Source: DATFDN01 sp963756545 (GTDB lineage: Bacteria > Pseudomonadota > Alphaproteobacteria > Acetobacterales > Acetobacteraceae). Taken from it: 64,000 nucleotides of DNA. The translations under genes were made by a program, and so were the position numbers. The stretch covers positions 372,001-436,000 of the forward strand of contig CAVWNY010000001.1 in NCBI GenBank assembly GCA_963756545.1, given 5' to 3'. Below the pieces are notes generated by a model. It was not told the origin of the DNA, did no database searches, and saw only the letters and a list, made by a program, of their open reading frames with translations. Every line of letters begins with the position of its first letter. Position 1 is the stretch's first letter. Shown here one piece after another: positions 42,003-50,739 of the stretch.

Positions 42003-43154
42003 ATGATCAAAGGATTCCTCGAATCCGTGACCACGCACGAGGTGCGCGGCTGGGCGCTCGACCCGGCGCGCCCGGAGCAGCATCTGGATGTGGAGGTGCT
42101 GTGCGGCCCTCGCGTGCTGGGCCGCGTGCGCGCCGACATGTATCGGCGAGACCTGGAGACGGCTCGGCTGGGACAGGGCGACCACGCCTTCGTCCTGCGG
42201 CTCGATCCCCCGCTCGCCGCGGCGGAACTGCCCGGCGTCGCGGTCCTGGTGGACCCGCCGGGTCGGCCTGCCTGCACGCTGGGGCGCCTGTCCGAGCCGC
42301 CGGCTCCTCCGCCGCTCGCGCCGCCGATCGCCTGGCCCGGCAAGGCGAGCGATCCGGAGCACCGCCCGCTGTTCATCCTCGGCGCCGCGCGATCCGGCAC
42401 CAGCGCGGTGGCCCACGCCCTGCTGTCCGCGACCCGCTATGAGGGCAACGAGGAAGGCCATCTCATGGAGGTGCTGGCCCCGCTGACGGTGAGCCTGGAG
42501 CACTTCTACATCTGGAAGACCGACGAGCGCGCGGAGGGGGCCAACACGACGGCGGCACGCGTTCCGAAGGCGTTCTTTGAAGACGCGTTCGCGGAGATGG
42601 CGATCACGGCGGCGCGGGCGCTGTTCCCGAGCGGGCTCTGGCTCGACAAGACGCCGAACGAGAACATGGTCCATCTGGCGCCGCGGTTGCGCCGCATCTG
42701 GCCGAATGCGCGCTTCATCTTCATGAAGCGCCGCGCTATCGAGAACATCGCCTCGCGCCTGCGAAAGTTCGACTTCGACTTCGCGCATAACTGCCGCGAA
42801 TGGGCGTTGATCATGCAGGCGTGGCTCGCTGTTCGCGGGCAACTGGAGGGTGCGGCGGTGGAGCTTGACCAACTCACGGCGGCTCGTGAGCCGGAAGGGG
42901 CTGCGGCGGAGATTGCCGGATTGCTTGATCTTTCGGCGATTGAGCAGCGCCGGATTGCTCAGATCCTTGCGAGCGACCAGCCCCAGCGGACGGGCGAGCG
43001 GTTTGCCGAGGTCAAGGCGCTCGGTGAGATGGGATGGCGTCCGGATTGGGTCGAGGCGTTTCGCGGGATATGCGGGCCGATGATGGAGGCGTTTGGGTAC
43101 GCGGAGACAGGGGAGTACCAAGCCTCCATGCCGGACGGGGCACGGTTGGCGTGA
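42003..43154 (+). CDS. Sulfotransferase-like protein with N-terminal glycan-cluster module
   Basis: A 383-residue protein. Residues 1-95 form a beta-rich module (FLESVTTHEVRGWALDP, DMYRRDLETARLGQGDHAF) also seen in other proteins of this region. From about residue 120, FILGAARSGTSAVAHALL is the PAPS 5'-phosphosulfate-binding loop of sulfotransferases; LWLDKTPNENMVHLAP and FIFMKRRAIENIASRL match the 3'-phosphate-binding part. It probably sulfates a glycan precursor. ATG 41949 is an alternative start overlapping gmhA. Its stop overlaps the next gene (GTGA). Confidence 0.8.
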   Translation: MIKGFLESVTTHEVRGWALDPARPEQHLDVEVLCGPRVLGRVRADMYRRDLETARLGQGDHAFVLRLDPPLAAAELPGVAVLVDPPGRPACTLGRLSEPPAPPPLAPPIAWPGKASDPEHRPLFILGAARSGTSAVAHALLSATRYEGNEEGHLMEVLAPLTVSLEHFYIWKTDERAEGANTTAARVPKAFFEDAFAEMAITAARALFPSGLWLDKTPNENMVHLAPRLRRIWPNARFIFMKRRAIENIASRLRKFDFDFAHNCREWALIMQAWLAVRGQLEGAAVELDQLTAAREPEGAAAEIAGLLDLSAIEQRRIAQILASDQPQRTGERFAEVKALGEMGWRPDWVEAFRGICGPMMEAFGYAETGEYQASMPDGARLA

Positions 43155-44368
43155 ACGGACTGTCGCGCCGCGGTTTTCTCAATACCGGTGTGGCGACAGG
43201 CATAGGGGCAAGCGCGGTCCCGGACGGGGGGGCGGTTTCCGGCATGAACGGCTCGGCGGTGGTGGATGTCCGCCGGTTCGGTGCGACCGGCGATGGCGCG
43301 AGCAACGACGGACCCGCGATCAACCGCGCGGTGCAGTTCGTCCGCGACCACCAGATGCGGGTCGGCTCATATCGGCTTGCCCCAAAGCTCGTGTTCCCGG
43401 CCGGAGCTTACGCGGTCGAGGAAACGATCAACCTGACGGGGCTGCAAAGCATCAACGCCCTCATTGACGGGAACTCGTCGGCCATCATCGGACGATGCGC
43501 CGGCCGGCCGGTTGTCGACGCACTCGGATCCCGGTGGCTCACGATCAAGGATCTCACGATCCTGGGCGACGGCGCGGCGATCCCGACAATCGGCTTGCAG
43601 ATCGGCCGCCTGATCGACGGCAGGGTGGCCGACAACCATCGGCTTTCGAATGTCAAACTGGTCGGGCACTACAGCCTTGCGTGCCTGGTCAATGCGGCGT
43701 CGGAGACGGTCGGCTTTGATCACGTGTTCTGTTGGAATGACCGACCCGATCCTGGATCATACTGTTTGATCCAGGACGGCCTCGATCACTTTCACACTGC
43801 GTCTGCGTTCGCTCGGGATCGGCGCAGTCCGCCCGAGGCCGATGCCAGCTTCAACGAGAACGAATTCATCAACTGCGATTTCCGTCACAGCGGCGGAGGC
43901 ATTCCGGTCTGGCTGGGCGATACGACCCGGCACCGGTTCTACCGCTGCTACGCCGCGAGCGCCGGCGAGGCGTCGTTCGAGCTTTATTGCGGCCCGAACA
44001 GCCACACCATGCTGGATGTCGATTGTCACTGTGAAACCAAGGGTCTTCGGAACGTCTTCGTTGTCACGGGACAAGCGCCGTCCACGGTGATTCGCGGTTT
44101 CAGCTATAAGGATCACGGGACGTTCGCATCGGATTTCGTGTTGTCGCGGCGAGTTCCGGTGGAACAAGTCTCGATCCAGCATGCTCAGATCGAGATCGGC
44201 AGCTTTTTCGAGGTCGGATGCCGAATCCTGGACAATCCAGCTTCATGGACGTTGACGGGCACCTTCTATAGTCCGAATTCTCAAGCGTGGAATGCGGACG
44301 CAAGCTCCTTCGGAACGGTGTTTCTGGGCGACGCGGTCCGTCGGACGGATGCGCGTGGACAACATTGA
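43151..44368 (+). CDS. Tat-exported beta-helix protein, pectate-lyase/tailspike-like
   Basis: A 405-residue protein with a twin-arginine signal (LSRRGFLNTGVATG). The mature N-terminus VDVRRFGATGDGASNDGPAINRAV is the pectate-lyase_3/GH55/tailspike start motif that begins right-handed beta-helices. The following stretches (FINCDFRHSGGG, FYRCYAAS) fit beta-helix coils. It likely binds or cleaves polysaccharide in the periplasm or outside, perhaps the cell's own glycan. Start GTG 43151 overlaps the sulfotransferase stop. Confidence 0.8.
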   Translation: MNGLSRRGFLNTGVATGIGASAVPDGGAVSGMNGSAVVDVRRFGATGDGASNDGPAINRAVQFVRDHQMRVGSYRLAPKLVFPAGAYAVEETINLTGLQSINALIDGNSSAIIGRCAGRPVVDALGSRWLTIKDLTILGDGAAIPTIGLQIGRLIDGRVADNHRLSNVKLVGHYSLACLVNAASETVGFDHVFCWNDRPDPGSYCLIQDGLDHFHTASAFARDRRSPPEADASFNENEFINCDFRHSGGGIPVWLGDTTRHRFYRCYAASAGEASFELYCGPNSHTMLDVDCHCETKGLRNVFVVTGQAPSTVIRGFSYKDHGTFASDFVLSRRVPVEQVSIQHAQIEIGSFFEVGCRILDNPASWTLTGTFYSPNSQAWNADASSFGTVFLGDAVRRTDARGQH

Positions 44369-44491
44369 TCACGCGTGTCCCGGCAGGAGCGGCTCAGCAA
44401 CTCGCCTACAGCACCGACCTGCAATCAGCAGTCGGGACTGGCGACACTTTAATGGCTTTCATCCGTCTCAAATAAGAAGGGTCTTGAATGA

Positions 44492-45967
44492 CTGACTGCT
44501 GTCGGCCGGAACTGTACGCTCGACCCTGGACGGATCGAGTCTTTTGACGAACACGCTGTTGTTTTCTCCTTTCCCGCGGATTCATGGAACGCACTCGGGA
44601 ACGGCGTAGAGATCCGAATTGATGGCAGTTGCCTTGCCCGGATTGCCGTTGAGCCCTTTCAGATCGGCCGATACGTTCGGAGTGGCGAAGAACGGTTGAA
44701 ATTTGCGTTTCAATTTCCCCCAGCAATGTTCAACATGCGGCATCTGCGCCCCACCATCTCGATCATCCGTGTCAGCGACGGCCGTCGGCTCGCCGGCGGC
44801 GAGATTTTTGCGAAAACATTGCAGAGAAAGCCCCATGTTCTTGTGCTAATTCCCGCGGGTGCGCCCTGGAAACATCAATCAATTCAACTCTACAAGCAAC
44901 CATGGGAAATTTTCATTAATGAATATTTCAACATTGGCGATATGATGGTATATGACTCAACCTTAAAGCTCCTTGACTACGCCGACTTTGACGTAGCTGA
45001 CCTTCGCAACGTGACAGAAGAATCCATAGAGCGATACAACTCGAACTTCGATTATTGTCTACTGAGGGGATCAAACTACATCAACGAAGGCATGGATTGG
45101 GAAAACACTCGTTCTCTTCTGGAGCGGTTACATCTTCCTGTTTACGTCATCGGTGTGGGCGCGCAAGCGGCTTCTGCCAGGAAGCTTCGTCTAAGTGAAG
45201 ACTCCGTTGCAATATGGAAGCTGATATCGGAACGCTGCGGATCGATCGGTGTGCGCGGATCGTTCACCGCTGACACGCTGGACAGTTTGGGGATCAAAAA
45301 CGTCGACATCATCGGATGCCCATCGCTTTTCAGAAGCCGTGAGCGCGAGATGAGCCTCCGTGTCAAAGACGTGAGAGACATCCGCCACGTGGCTTTCAGT
45401 TTGCGACGCGAGGTAGATGCCAGCTATTCCGGCAATATGGAGGCTTATCTTGAAAATCAGCGTTCGGCCATGCTGCGGCTTGCACGCGAGTGTCGCAGAT
45501 TGACCGTGACGATCCACGGTGAACCCGAGGAAAAGGCCTTCTACTTTCGCGACCTACATGCAAAAGTGGAGGCTACGGAACGGTTGCGGCAGAGCGGGTG
45601 GTTCACATCCTCTTCGGAACGCGAGTTACTCGAAATTTATAACAACAATCTTTATATGTACACGCGCGCAGATGATTATGACACATTAATCCGGTCTGTC
45701 GATTTCGCAATCGGCTACCGGGTTCATGGTGTCCTCCCTGCTCTAGCCAACGGCACTCCCGGAGCACTGGTGAACTACGATGTCCGCAGCGCGGAGTTGG
45801 CCCAAACTCACGGCATTCCTCTCATAAAGGAGAACGAGATCGCCCAGAGATCCTGGCGCGAAATCTATGCTGAATTGGACTTTGCAAAGTTTGATGCTCT
45901 ATATAAACGCGGCTACGATCTCGTTTCAGAATTCCTAAGCAGGAATGGGATTGCGAATAGGCTCTGA
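44492..45967 (+). CDS. Polysaccharide pyruvyltransferase family protein, 5' end damaged or CTG start
   Basis: The core (from about 44840) matches polysaccharide pyruvyl transferases: GDMMVYDSTLKLLDY, DYCLLRGSNYIN, PVYVIGVGAQAAS and FAIGYRVHGVLPALANG. It would add pyruvate ketals to a glycan. The upstream part, from 44492, encodes a module like those of its neighbours (VFSFPADSW, GNGVEIRIDGSCLARI). No ATG, GTG or TTG exists in this frame before TTG 44696. AAGAAGG at 44474-44480 precedes ATG 44488, which is in another frame and stops after 19 codons. So either CTG 44492 is used or a one-base change near 44491 broke the start. GC is lower than nearby genes. Confidence 0.7.
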   Translation: MTAVGRNCTLDPGRIESFDEHAVVFSFPADSWNALGNGVEIRIDGSCLARIAVEPFQIGRYVRSGEERLKFAFQFPPAMFNMRHLRPTISIIRVSDGRRLAGGEIFAKTLQRKPHVLVLIPAGAPWKHQSIQLYKQPWEIFINEYFNIGDMMVYDSTLKLLDYADFDVADLRNVTEESIERYNSNFDYCLLRGSNYINEGMDWENTRSLLERLHLPVYVIGVGAQAASARKLRLSEDSVAIWKLISERCGSIGVRGSFTADTLDSLGIKNVDIIGCPSLFRSREREMSLRVKDVRDIRHVAFSLRREVDASYSGNMEAYLENQRSAMLRLARECRRLTVTIHGEPEEKAFYFRDLHAKVEATERLRQSGWFTSSSERELLEIYNNNLYMYTRADDYDTLIRSVDFAIGYRVHGVLPALANGTPGALVNYDVRSAELAQTHGIPLIKENEIAQRSWREIYAELDFAKFDALYKRGYDLVSEFLSRNGIANRL

Positions 45968-46033
45968 TTACCCCCTAGGATTCCAGAATAGTTCAGAACC
46001 CTAAACTGCTGCCGCGATCCTGCTCTTTATGTC

Positions 46034-46696
46034 TTAAAGCTCGACGGAGCGCTCTATCAGGGTTAGGCAATCTAGATTCACGTTCATTCCCCAATTGATC
46101 ACCTTTTGTCGAATTACTCGAAGTTTTTCCTTTACGGCGTAGTGCGCGAATAGCTCCTTCGACATGAAATTGCGAGAAGATGGATTCGTCCGCCAATCAT
46201 GGCCGCCAGTGTAGTTGGAATGATGGAGAAATGCCCGTCCACCAGGCTTCAAAATTCGGCAGGCATCGTGTAAATACGACCGAACTACATCGCTATCAAA
46301 GTGAACCATAGCATCAAAGCAATAGATTAGGCTAATCTGTCCATCCGGTACCGGGTTGAAGTCGAATCCATTGTTAACTAAGAAAGAAACACCAGTGCGG
46401 TCCGCGAAGCGCTCCTTGCAGATCGCGATGTTCCCGGGCTGAATGTCAATGACAGTCACATGCTCGGCCATTTCACAGAGAAATTGGGTGTTACGGCCTT
46501 GGCCGGCGGCCAAATCTACTACATTCGTAAAGGCGCAATCTGCAATAAATGGCCACACCAGCTTTGCCCACAGGGACGGCATATGCGCTTCTGCCTCCGC
46601 GAAATATGAATTGGTCGGAACCCAGGGGGAGCCAGAGTAGTCGGCGAGATCCGCCAATTTTTCTGATGCAACATTCGATGCGAAATCTTCTTTCAT
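46034..46696 (-). CDS. Class I SAM-dependent methyltransferase
   Basis: A 220-residue methyltransferase with the SAM loop VVDLAAGQGRNTQFL, the acidic motif VTVIDIQPGNIAI, and ISLIYCFDAMVHFDSDVV plus ACRILKPGGRAFLHHSN. The target is not evident; it may methylate a sugar in the glycan. ATG 46696 is preferred, with GGGGAGGA just upstream; a longer frame begins at 46726 and overlaps the upstream gene. Base composition is clearly less GC-rich than the rest of the window. Confidence 0.85.
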   Translation of the reverse strand: MKEDFASNVASEKLADLADYSGSPWVPTNSYFAEAEAHMPSLWAKLVWPFIADCAFTNVVDLAAGQGRNTQFLCEMAEHVTVIDIQPGNIAICKERFADRTGVSFLVNNGFDFNPVPDGQISLIYCFDAMVHFDSDVVRSYLHDACRILKPGGRAFLHHSNYTGGHDWRTNPSSRNFMSKELFAHYAVKEKLRVIRQKVINWGMNVNLDCLTLIERSVEL

Positions 46697-46712
46697 GATT
46701 TCCTCCCCCAAG

Positions 46713-48089
46713 TCAGCCAACGTCATCCGGGATACCTACCCGCTGACCAAGATGATCGAACGCGCTACTGGCCTGCTCCAGCAGACTGAGCCATGAGGCA
46801 TAAGCAATTTCGCTTTGATTTGCCTCCTTTGACACCCGATCTATAAACCCGACGATCAGGCCATCGCTAATGCACTCGATCGTACCGGCAGGATGGCGCT
46901 CATCCGAGAGGATGATGCAAAAAAGCCTATTCGGACCATGTAAGCGCAGCGCGTGGAAAATCGACCACATCTCTTTATCAGTTAGCCGACCATTGCGCGG
47001 CTTATGAAGAAAGATCTTTTCTCCGCTTGCAAGATCACCGAGCATCTTATCCCGAAGGAACTTCACTCGGCGGCATTGTTGGACGGATACGCGGTCACGG
47101 TCAGCCGAACCCTCCGGAATGAAGGTGTGCATCGACATTCCAAACCTTGAGTCCTGCACGTAATATTCGCCACCCTGAATTCCTAACTCAGTCTGAGCTG
47201 AGGAGCCGACACCTTCGAATTGGGTTTCTAATGCCCTCACGAGATGATCGGCGGAAATCCCCGCCCAGCGAAGCAAGCCCAACGGCTCCGCGCCAAAATG
47301 TCGCTGGACCAGACCGAACTCGCAATTGTCGCCCAATCCCTCAAATTGCAGCATGAGTTTTGCAGTTAGGGAACTGCTCGATTTTGCCACGATGATGCTC
47401 TGATTGTCCGCCTCGGCAAAGTTTCCAAGCCATCCCATCACGACGGCGACCTGTTGGTGACCGAGGGCTTGGTCCGGGTAGCGTTCGCAGTAATCAGAGC
47501 ATCGTCGATGAGCTTCGGCCCATTCCTCGCGATGAGAAGCCACCCGGGCATAGTCGGCGCGCAATTCTGGGTCGCTTGAGTTGGTCTCAATCCCCGCTCG
47601 AAGAACCGCGTCCGCCTCGTCAAAACGCCGCAGTTCGCGCAGAGCTATACCCGCCTTGAGATATCCAAGAGGGTAATTGGGATAAGCCTCCGTAAAGGCG
47701 GTCCAGCGAGCCAGTGCGTCCGACCAATTGGATCGACGATGCGCAACCCATGCGAAGTTCGCCATTAGCACAAAGTCATTGCAAAATCGGCGCATTCCCT
47801 CGATGACGGCGTGTTCGGCGTCATCGATCCGCCCGCTTTGCAACAATGCGGAGCTTCGGCCGGAATACCCGAGCAAATGATCGGGAAAGCGGCTTTGGTA
47901 TTGTGACCAGCGCAACGTAGCCTCGGTCCACATCTCCCTACGATGCGCGGCCCAGCAATATTCGGCTAAAATGGACGCGTTGTCGGGAAATTCGACAAGA
48001 GCTGCCGCGAGCGTTTCATCCGCCGACTGCAACAAGCCCTTTGCGCGCAAAGTGTTCGCGGTCTGAATCACGTTCTCCGACGTCGTCAA
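46713..48089 (-). CDS. TPR protein with C-terminal GDNCEFG (DUF1796-like) domain
   Basis: A 458-residue protein. Residues 1-230 hold about six TPR-like repeats (for example YCWAAHRREMWTEATLRWSQY, WVAHRRSNWSDALARW). The C-terminal half starts with FEGLGDNCEFGLVQRHFGAEPLGLLRWAG, the hallmark of a family of putative cysteine/papain-like or glycan-associated enzymes found in polysaccharide loci. No signal peptide. TTG 48089 has GGGAG seven bases upstream. Function unknown; its location suggests glycan synthesis or control. Confidence 0.7.
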   Translation of the reverse strand: MTTSENVIQTANTLRAKGLLQSADETLAAALVEFPDNASILAEYCWAAHRREMWTEATLRWSQYQSRFPDHLLGYSGRSSALLQSGRIDDAEHAVIEGMRRFCNDFVLMANFAWVAHRRSNWSDALARWTAFTEAYPNYPLGYLKAGIALRELRRFDEADAVLRAGIETNSSDPELRADYARVASHREEWAEAHRRCSDYCERYPDQALGHQQVAVVMGWLGNFAEADNQSIIVAKSSSSLTAKLMLQFEGLGDNCEFGLVQRHFGAEPLGLLRWAGISADHLVRALETQFEGVGSSAQTELGIQGGEYYVQDSRFGMSMHTFIPEGSADRDRVSVQQCRRVKFLRDKMLGDLASGEKIFLHKPRNGRLTDKEMWSIFHALRLHGPNRLFCIILSDERHPAGTIECISDGLIVGFIDRVSKEANQSEIAYASWLSLLEQASSAFDHLGQRVGIPDDVG

Positions 48090-48100
48090 TCACCGACTCC

Positions 48101-50734
48101 CTAACCTCTGTTATGATCAGTGCAATTCGACTTCATGATCCGGCCGAACGCCCGCCCGAACCCCTCCACCCCACACTCCCTCTCCACCCGCGCCATCGCC
48201 GCCTCCCGCAACGCCCCCCAGACCCCCGCATCGCGATACACAACCAACACCGCGCGCGCGAACGCCTCCGCGTCCCCCAACGTCGCGCTCATCATCTCAA
48301 CCCATCGCCACCCCAACTGCCCGGCCAGCAGTTCGCTCCCCACCACCGGCAGCCCCATCGCGGCGGCCTCGTGCACCTTGTAGGGAATTCCCGCGGCATA
48401 CCGCGTCGGCGCGACGAACACCCGATGGCGGTCATACAGCGGCGCCAGATCCTCCACCGCGCCGCGCAGCGTGATGCGCGGGTGCGCCGCGAGGCGCGAC
48501 AGATCGACGTCCTCGCCCACGAACCCCGCGACCGTCAGCCGCGTCTCATGGCCCAGCTCCGCCTCGATCAACGGCAGCACCGCATCGGCAAACCACACCA
48601 GCCCATCCAGGTTGGGCGAATCCGCCGCGGCCAGCGCCCCCACGAACAGCAGGCCCGCGCGCTCGGCGAACCCTCGTGGCGTCGGCGTCACCGCGCACGC
48701 ATGGCCCAGCACGGCGACATCGGCCAAACCCAGTCCCCGCAACCGCGCCGCCTCGGCCTCGTTCACCGCGACCACGCTCTGGCAGAACCAGGCGTTGGCG
48801 AACTCGTCGAGGATGGCGCCATCCACGTCGAACGGGCTCGCATCGCCCAGCGCCGTCCGTCGCGCGGCCTCGCGCAGCGCCGCGATCGCTTCGGTGTCCA
48901 GCACCAGCCGCACGCCGCCCGCCGCGTCCATCCCGCCGCGCTCCAGGATCGGCTTTACGCGGTCCAGGTTGTGCGTGCGCGCGATCCAGATGGTGTCGTA
49001 GTAGCCGCGCCGCGCCTTCAGGAACGCCTCCAGCTCGCCCAGTCCCCGGTCGTGCATCACCTCCACGTTGTCCGGCATGTCGGCGTAGATCGCCGCCGGA
49101 TCGCGGCGCGCGGGATGCAGCGGATAGACGGTGACGTGCCGGCCGCCGGCCGCGAGCGCCGCCACGATGTCGTTCGATCGCACGAACCCCTGGCCCAGCC
49201 GACGCAGCGGCACCTGGTCCTCGATGAACAGCACGCGCCCGCGCGTCGGGCCGGCCGAACGGGCGAACAATTTCGCCCGGGGCTCGGCGGTGTAGCGCAA
49301 GCGCAGCCGGTTCATGTGCTTGCGGAAGAACACCTCGCGACGCGCCGCGATCGCTGTTGCCGCCGCCGCCACGTCGTCCGCGCTGCCGTGCTCCAGATGC
49401 CGCACCACCACCGCCGGGTCATAGACCACGCGATGCCCGGCCTCGCGCATGCGCAGGCACAGATCGGCGTCCTCGTAGTAGCCGGGCGCGAACGCCTCGT
49501 CGAAGCCGCCCAGGTCGCGCAGCAGCGCGCTGCGGGCAAGCAGGAAGGCGGCCGAGCAGTAGTCGACGTCGCGCACGAAATTCGCCTCCGGCGCGAGCGG
49601 GGAGGCGTCGCGCAGATAGCCCGCCGTCGAGCCGTCGCGCCAGACGATCGAGCCGGCCTCCTGCAACGCGCCGTGCGCGCGGATCAGCTTGCCGCCGACC
49701 GCCCCGATCGTGGCATCGAGCAGCCGGGCCAGCGCCGCGTCCACCGCGCCGGGCCCCAGCTCCACGTCGTTGTTGAGATAGAGGACCGCCTCCGCCGAGG
49801 CGAGGCGCAGCGCGGCGTTGCAGCCGTGCAGAAAGCCGATGTTCTCCTCGAATCGCAGCACATGCGCCCCGCGAACATACCGCCCGATCCGCCGCGTCTC
49901 GTCGCCTGAGCCGGAATCGACCACGATCAGCTCGATCGCGCCCGCGAAGTTCGCGCGCAGGCTGGCGAGCGTCGCCATCGTCAGCGCGAACCGATCGTGC
50001 GCCACGACGATCGCGCTGAGCGCCGGGTCCGCGCCGCGCGGGTCGAAGTCGAGCGGGTTGCGGCCGTAGCCCGGCAGCTGCGCGCGGGCGTTGGCGAGAA
50101 AGAGCGCCTTGGCCTGGCCCTCCCCCGGCGGCTCCGTCTCGGCGTCCTGCGCGTCGAGGCCGGCGCGCGCGAGGTGGCGCAGCCCGGCGCGGATGTCGAG
50201 CGTGCGCGGCTTGGCCTGCCGCCAAGCGCCGAGCGGGTCGAGGCCCGGCGCGGGATGCAGCCCGGCCAGCAGCCCGTGCGCCAGGAAGTGGCGGAGCAAC
50301 CCCCCCGCGACCGCCTCCGGCTCGTCGAGCTGGGCGCGGTAGTGCGCGCGCACGAAGCGCGCGCTGGGGTCGGCGCGGTCATTGTCCAGAAGATCGAGCA
50401 GGGCGGGGATGCCGATCGGGTCGAGGTCGGGGTCTGCCGCCCGCACGAAGCGCGGGTCGATCAGCGGATGCGGCTCCCGCCCCTCCGCCGCGCCCCAGCC
50501 GATGAAGTGGAGCAGGGGATCGAAGTCGCCCGCCGCGATGTCGGGATAGCACAGCAGGTACCAGGCGCGGTCGAAATACCAGGCGATGTCGGGACGCGCG
50601 CCGATCGGCAGCTCCAGATACCGCCGCACCGTGTCGGGGTCCTGCTTGGCACCACCGAGGCAGGCGGCGACCAGCGCCTCGTCCACGAAGGGCGAGGCGA
50701 ACAATTCCAAAGCCAGGTCGGCCGGATACTCCAT
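48101..50734 (-). CDS. Large two-domain glycosyltransferase (GT2 plus GT4-like)
   Basis: An 877-residue cytosolic glycosyltransferase. Residues 40-150 carry the WYFDRAWYLLCYPDIA/FIGWGAAEGREPHPLIDPRF segment common in large alphaproteobacterial GTs. A GT2 domain follows (LSAIVVAHDRFALT, DSGSGDETRRIG, LYLNNDVELGPG as the DxD-like site, and GGFDEAFAPGYYEDADL). The last 350 residues form a GT-B domain (LLFVGALAAADSPNLDGL, GIPYKVHEAAAMGLPVV). The upstream open frame is a shadow; ATG 50734 follows the previous stop by five bases. Likely builds two linkages in a surface glycan. Confidence 0.87.
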   Translation of the reverse strand: MEYPADLALELFASPFVDEALVAACLGGAKQDPDTVRRYLELPIGARPDIAWYFDRAWYLLCYPDIAAGDFDPLLHFIGWGAAEGREPHPLIDPRFVRAADPDLDPIGIPALLDLLDNDRADPSARFVRAHYRAQLDEPEAVAGGLLRHFLAHGLLAGLHPAPGLDPLGAWRQAKPRTLDIRAGLRHLARAGLDAQDAETEPPGEGQAKALFLANARAQLPGYGRNPLDFDPRGADPALSAIVVAHDRFALTMATLASLRANFAGAIELIVVDSGSGDETRRIGRYVRGAHVLRFEENIGFLHGCNAALRLASAEAVLYLNNDVELGPGAVDAALARLLDATIGAVGGKLIRAHGALQEAGSIVWRDGSTAGYLRDASPLAPEANFVRDVDYCSAAFLLARSALLRDLGGFDEAFAPGYYEDADLCLRMREAGHRVVYDPAVVVRHLEHGSADDVAAAATAIAARREVFFRKHMNRLRLRYTAEPRAKLFARSAGPTRGRVLFIEDQVPLRRLGQGFVRSNDIVAALAAGGRHVTVYPLHPARRDPAAIYADMPDNVEVMHDRGLGELEAFLKARRGYYDTIWIARTHNLDRVKPILERGGMDAAGGVRLVLDTEAIAALREAARRTALGDASPFDVDGAILDEFANAWFCQSVVAVNEAEAARLRGLGLADVAVLGHACAVTPTPRGFAERAGLLFVGALAAADSPNLDGLVWFADAVLPLIEAELGHETRLTVAGFVGEDVDLSRLAAHPRITLRGAVEDLAPLYDRHRVFVAPTRYAAGIPYKVHEAAAMGLPVVGSELLAGQLGWRWVEMMSATLGDAEAFARAVLVVYRDAGVWGALREAAMARVERECGVEGFGRAFGRIMKSNCTDHNRG

Positions 50735-50739
50735 GCGCG

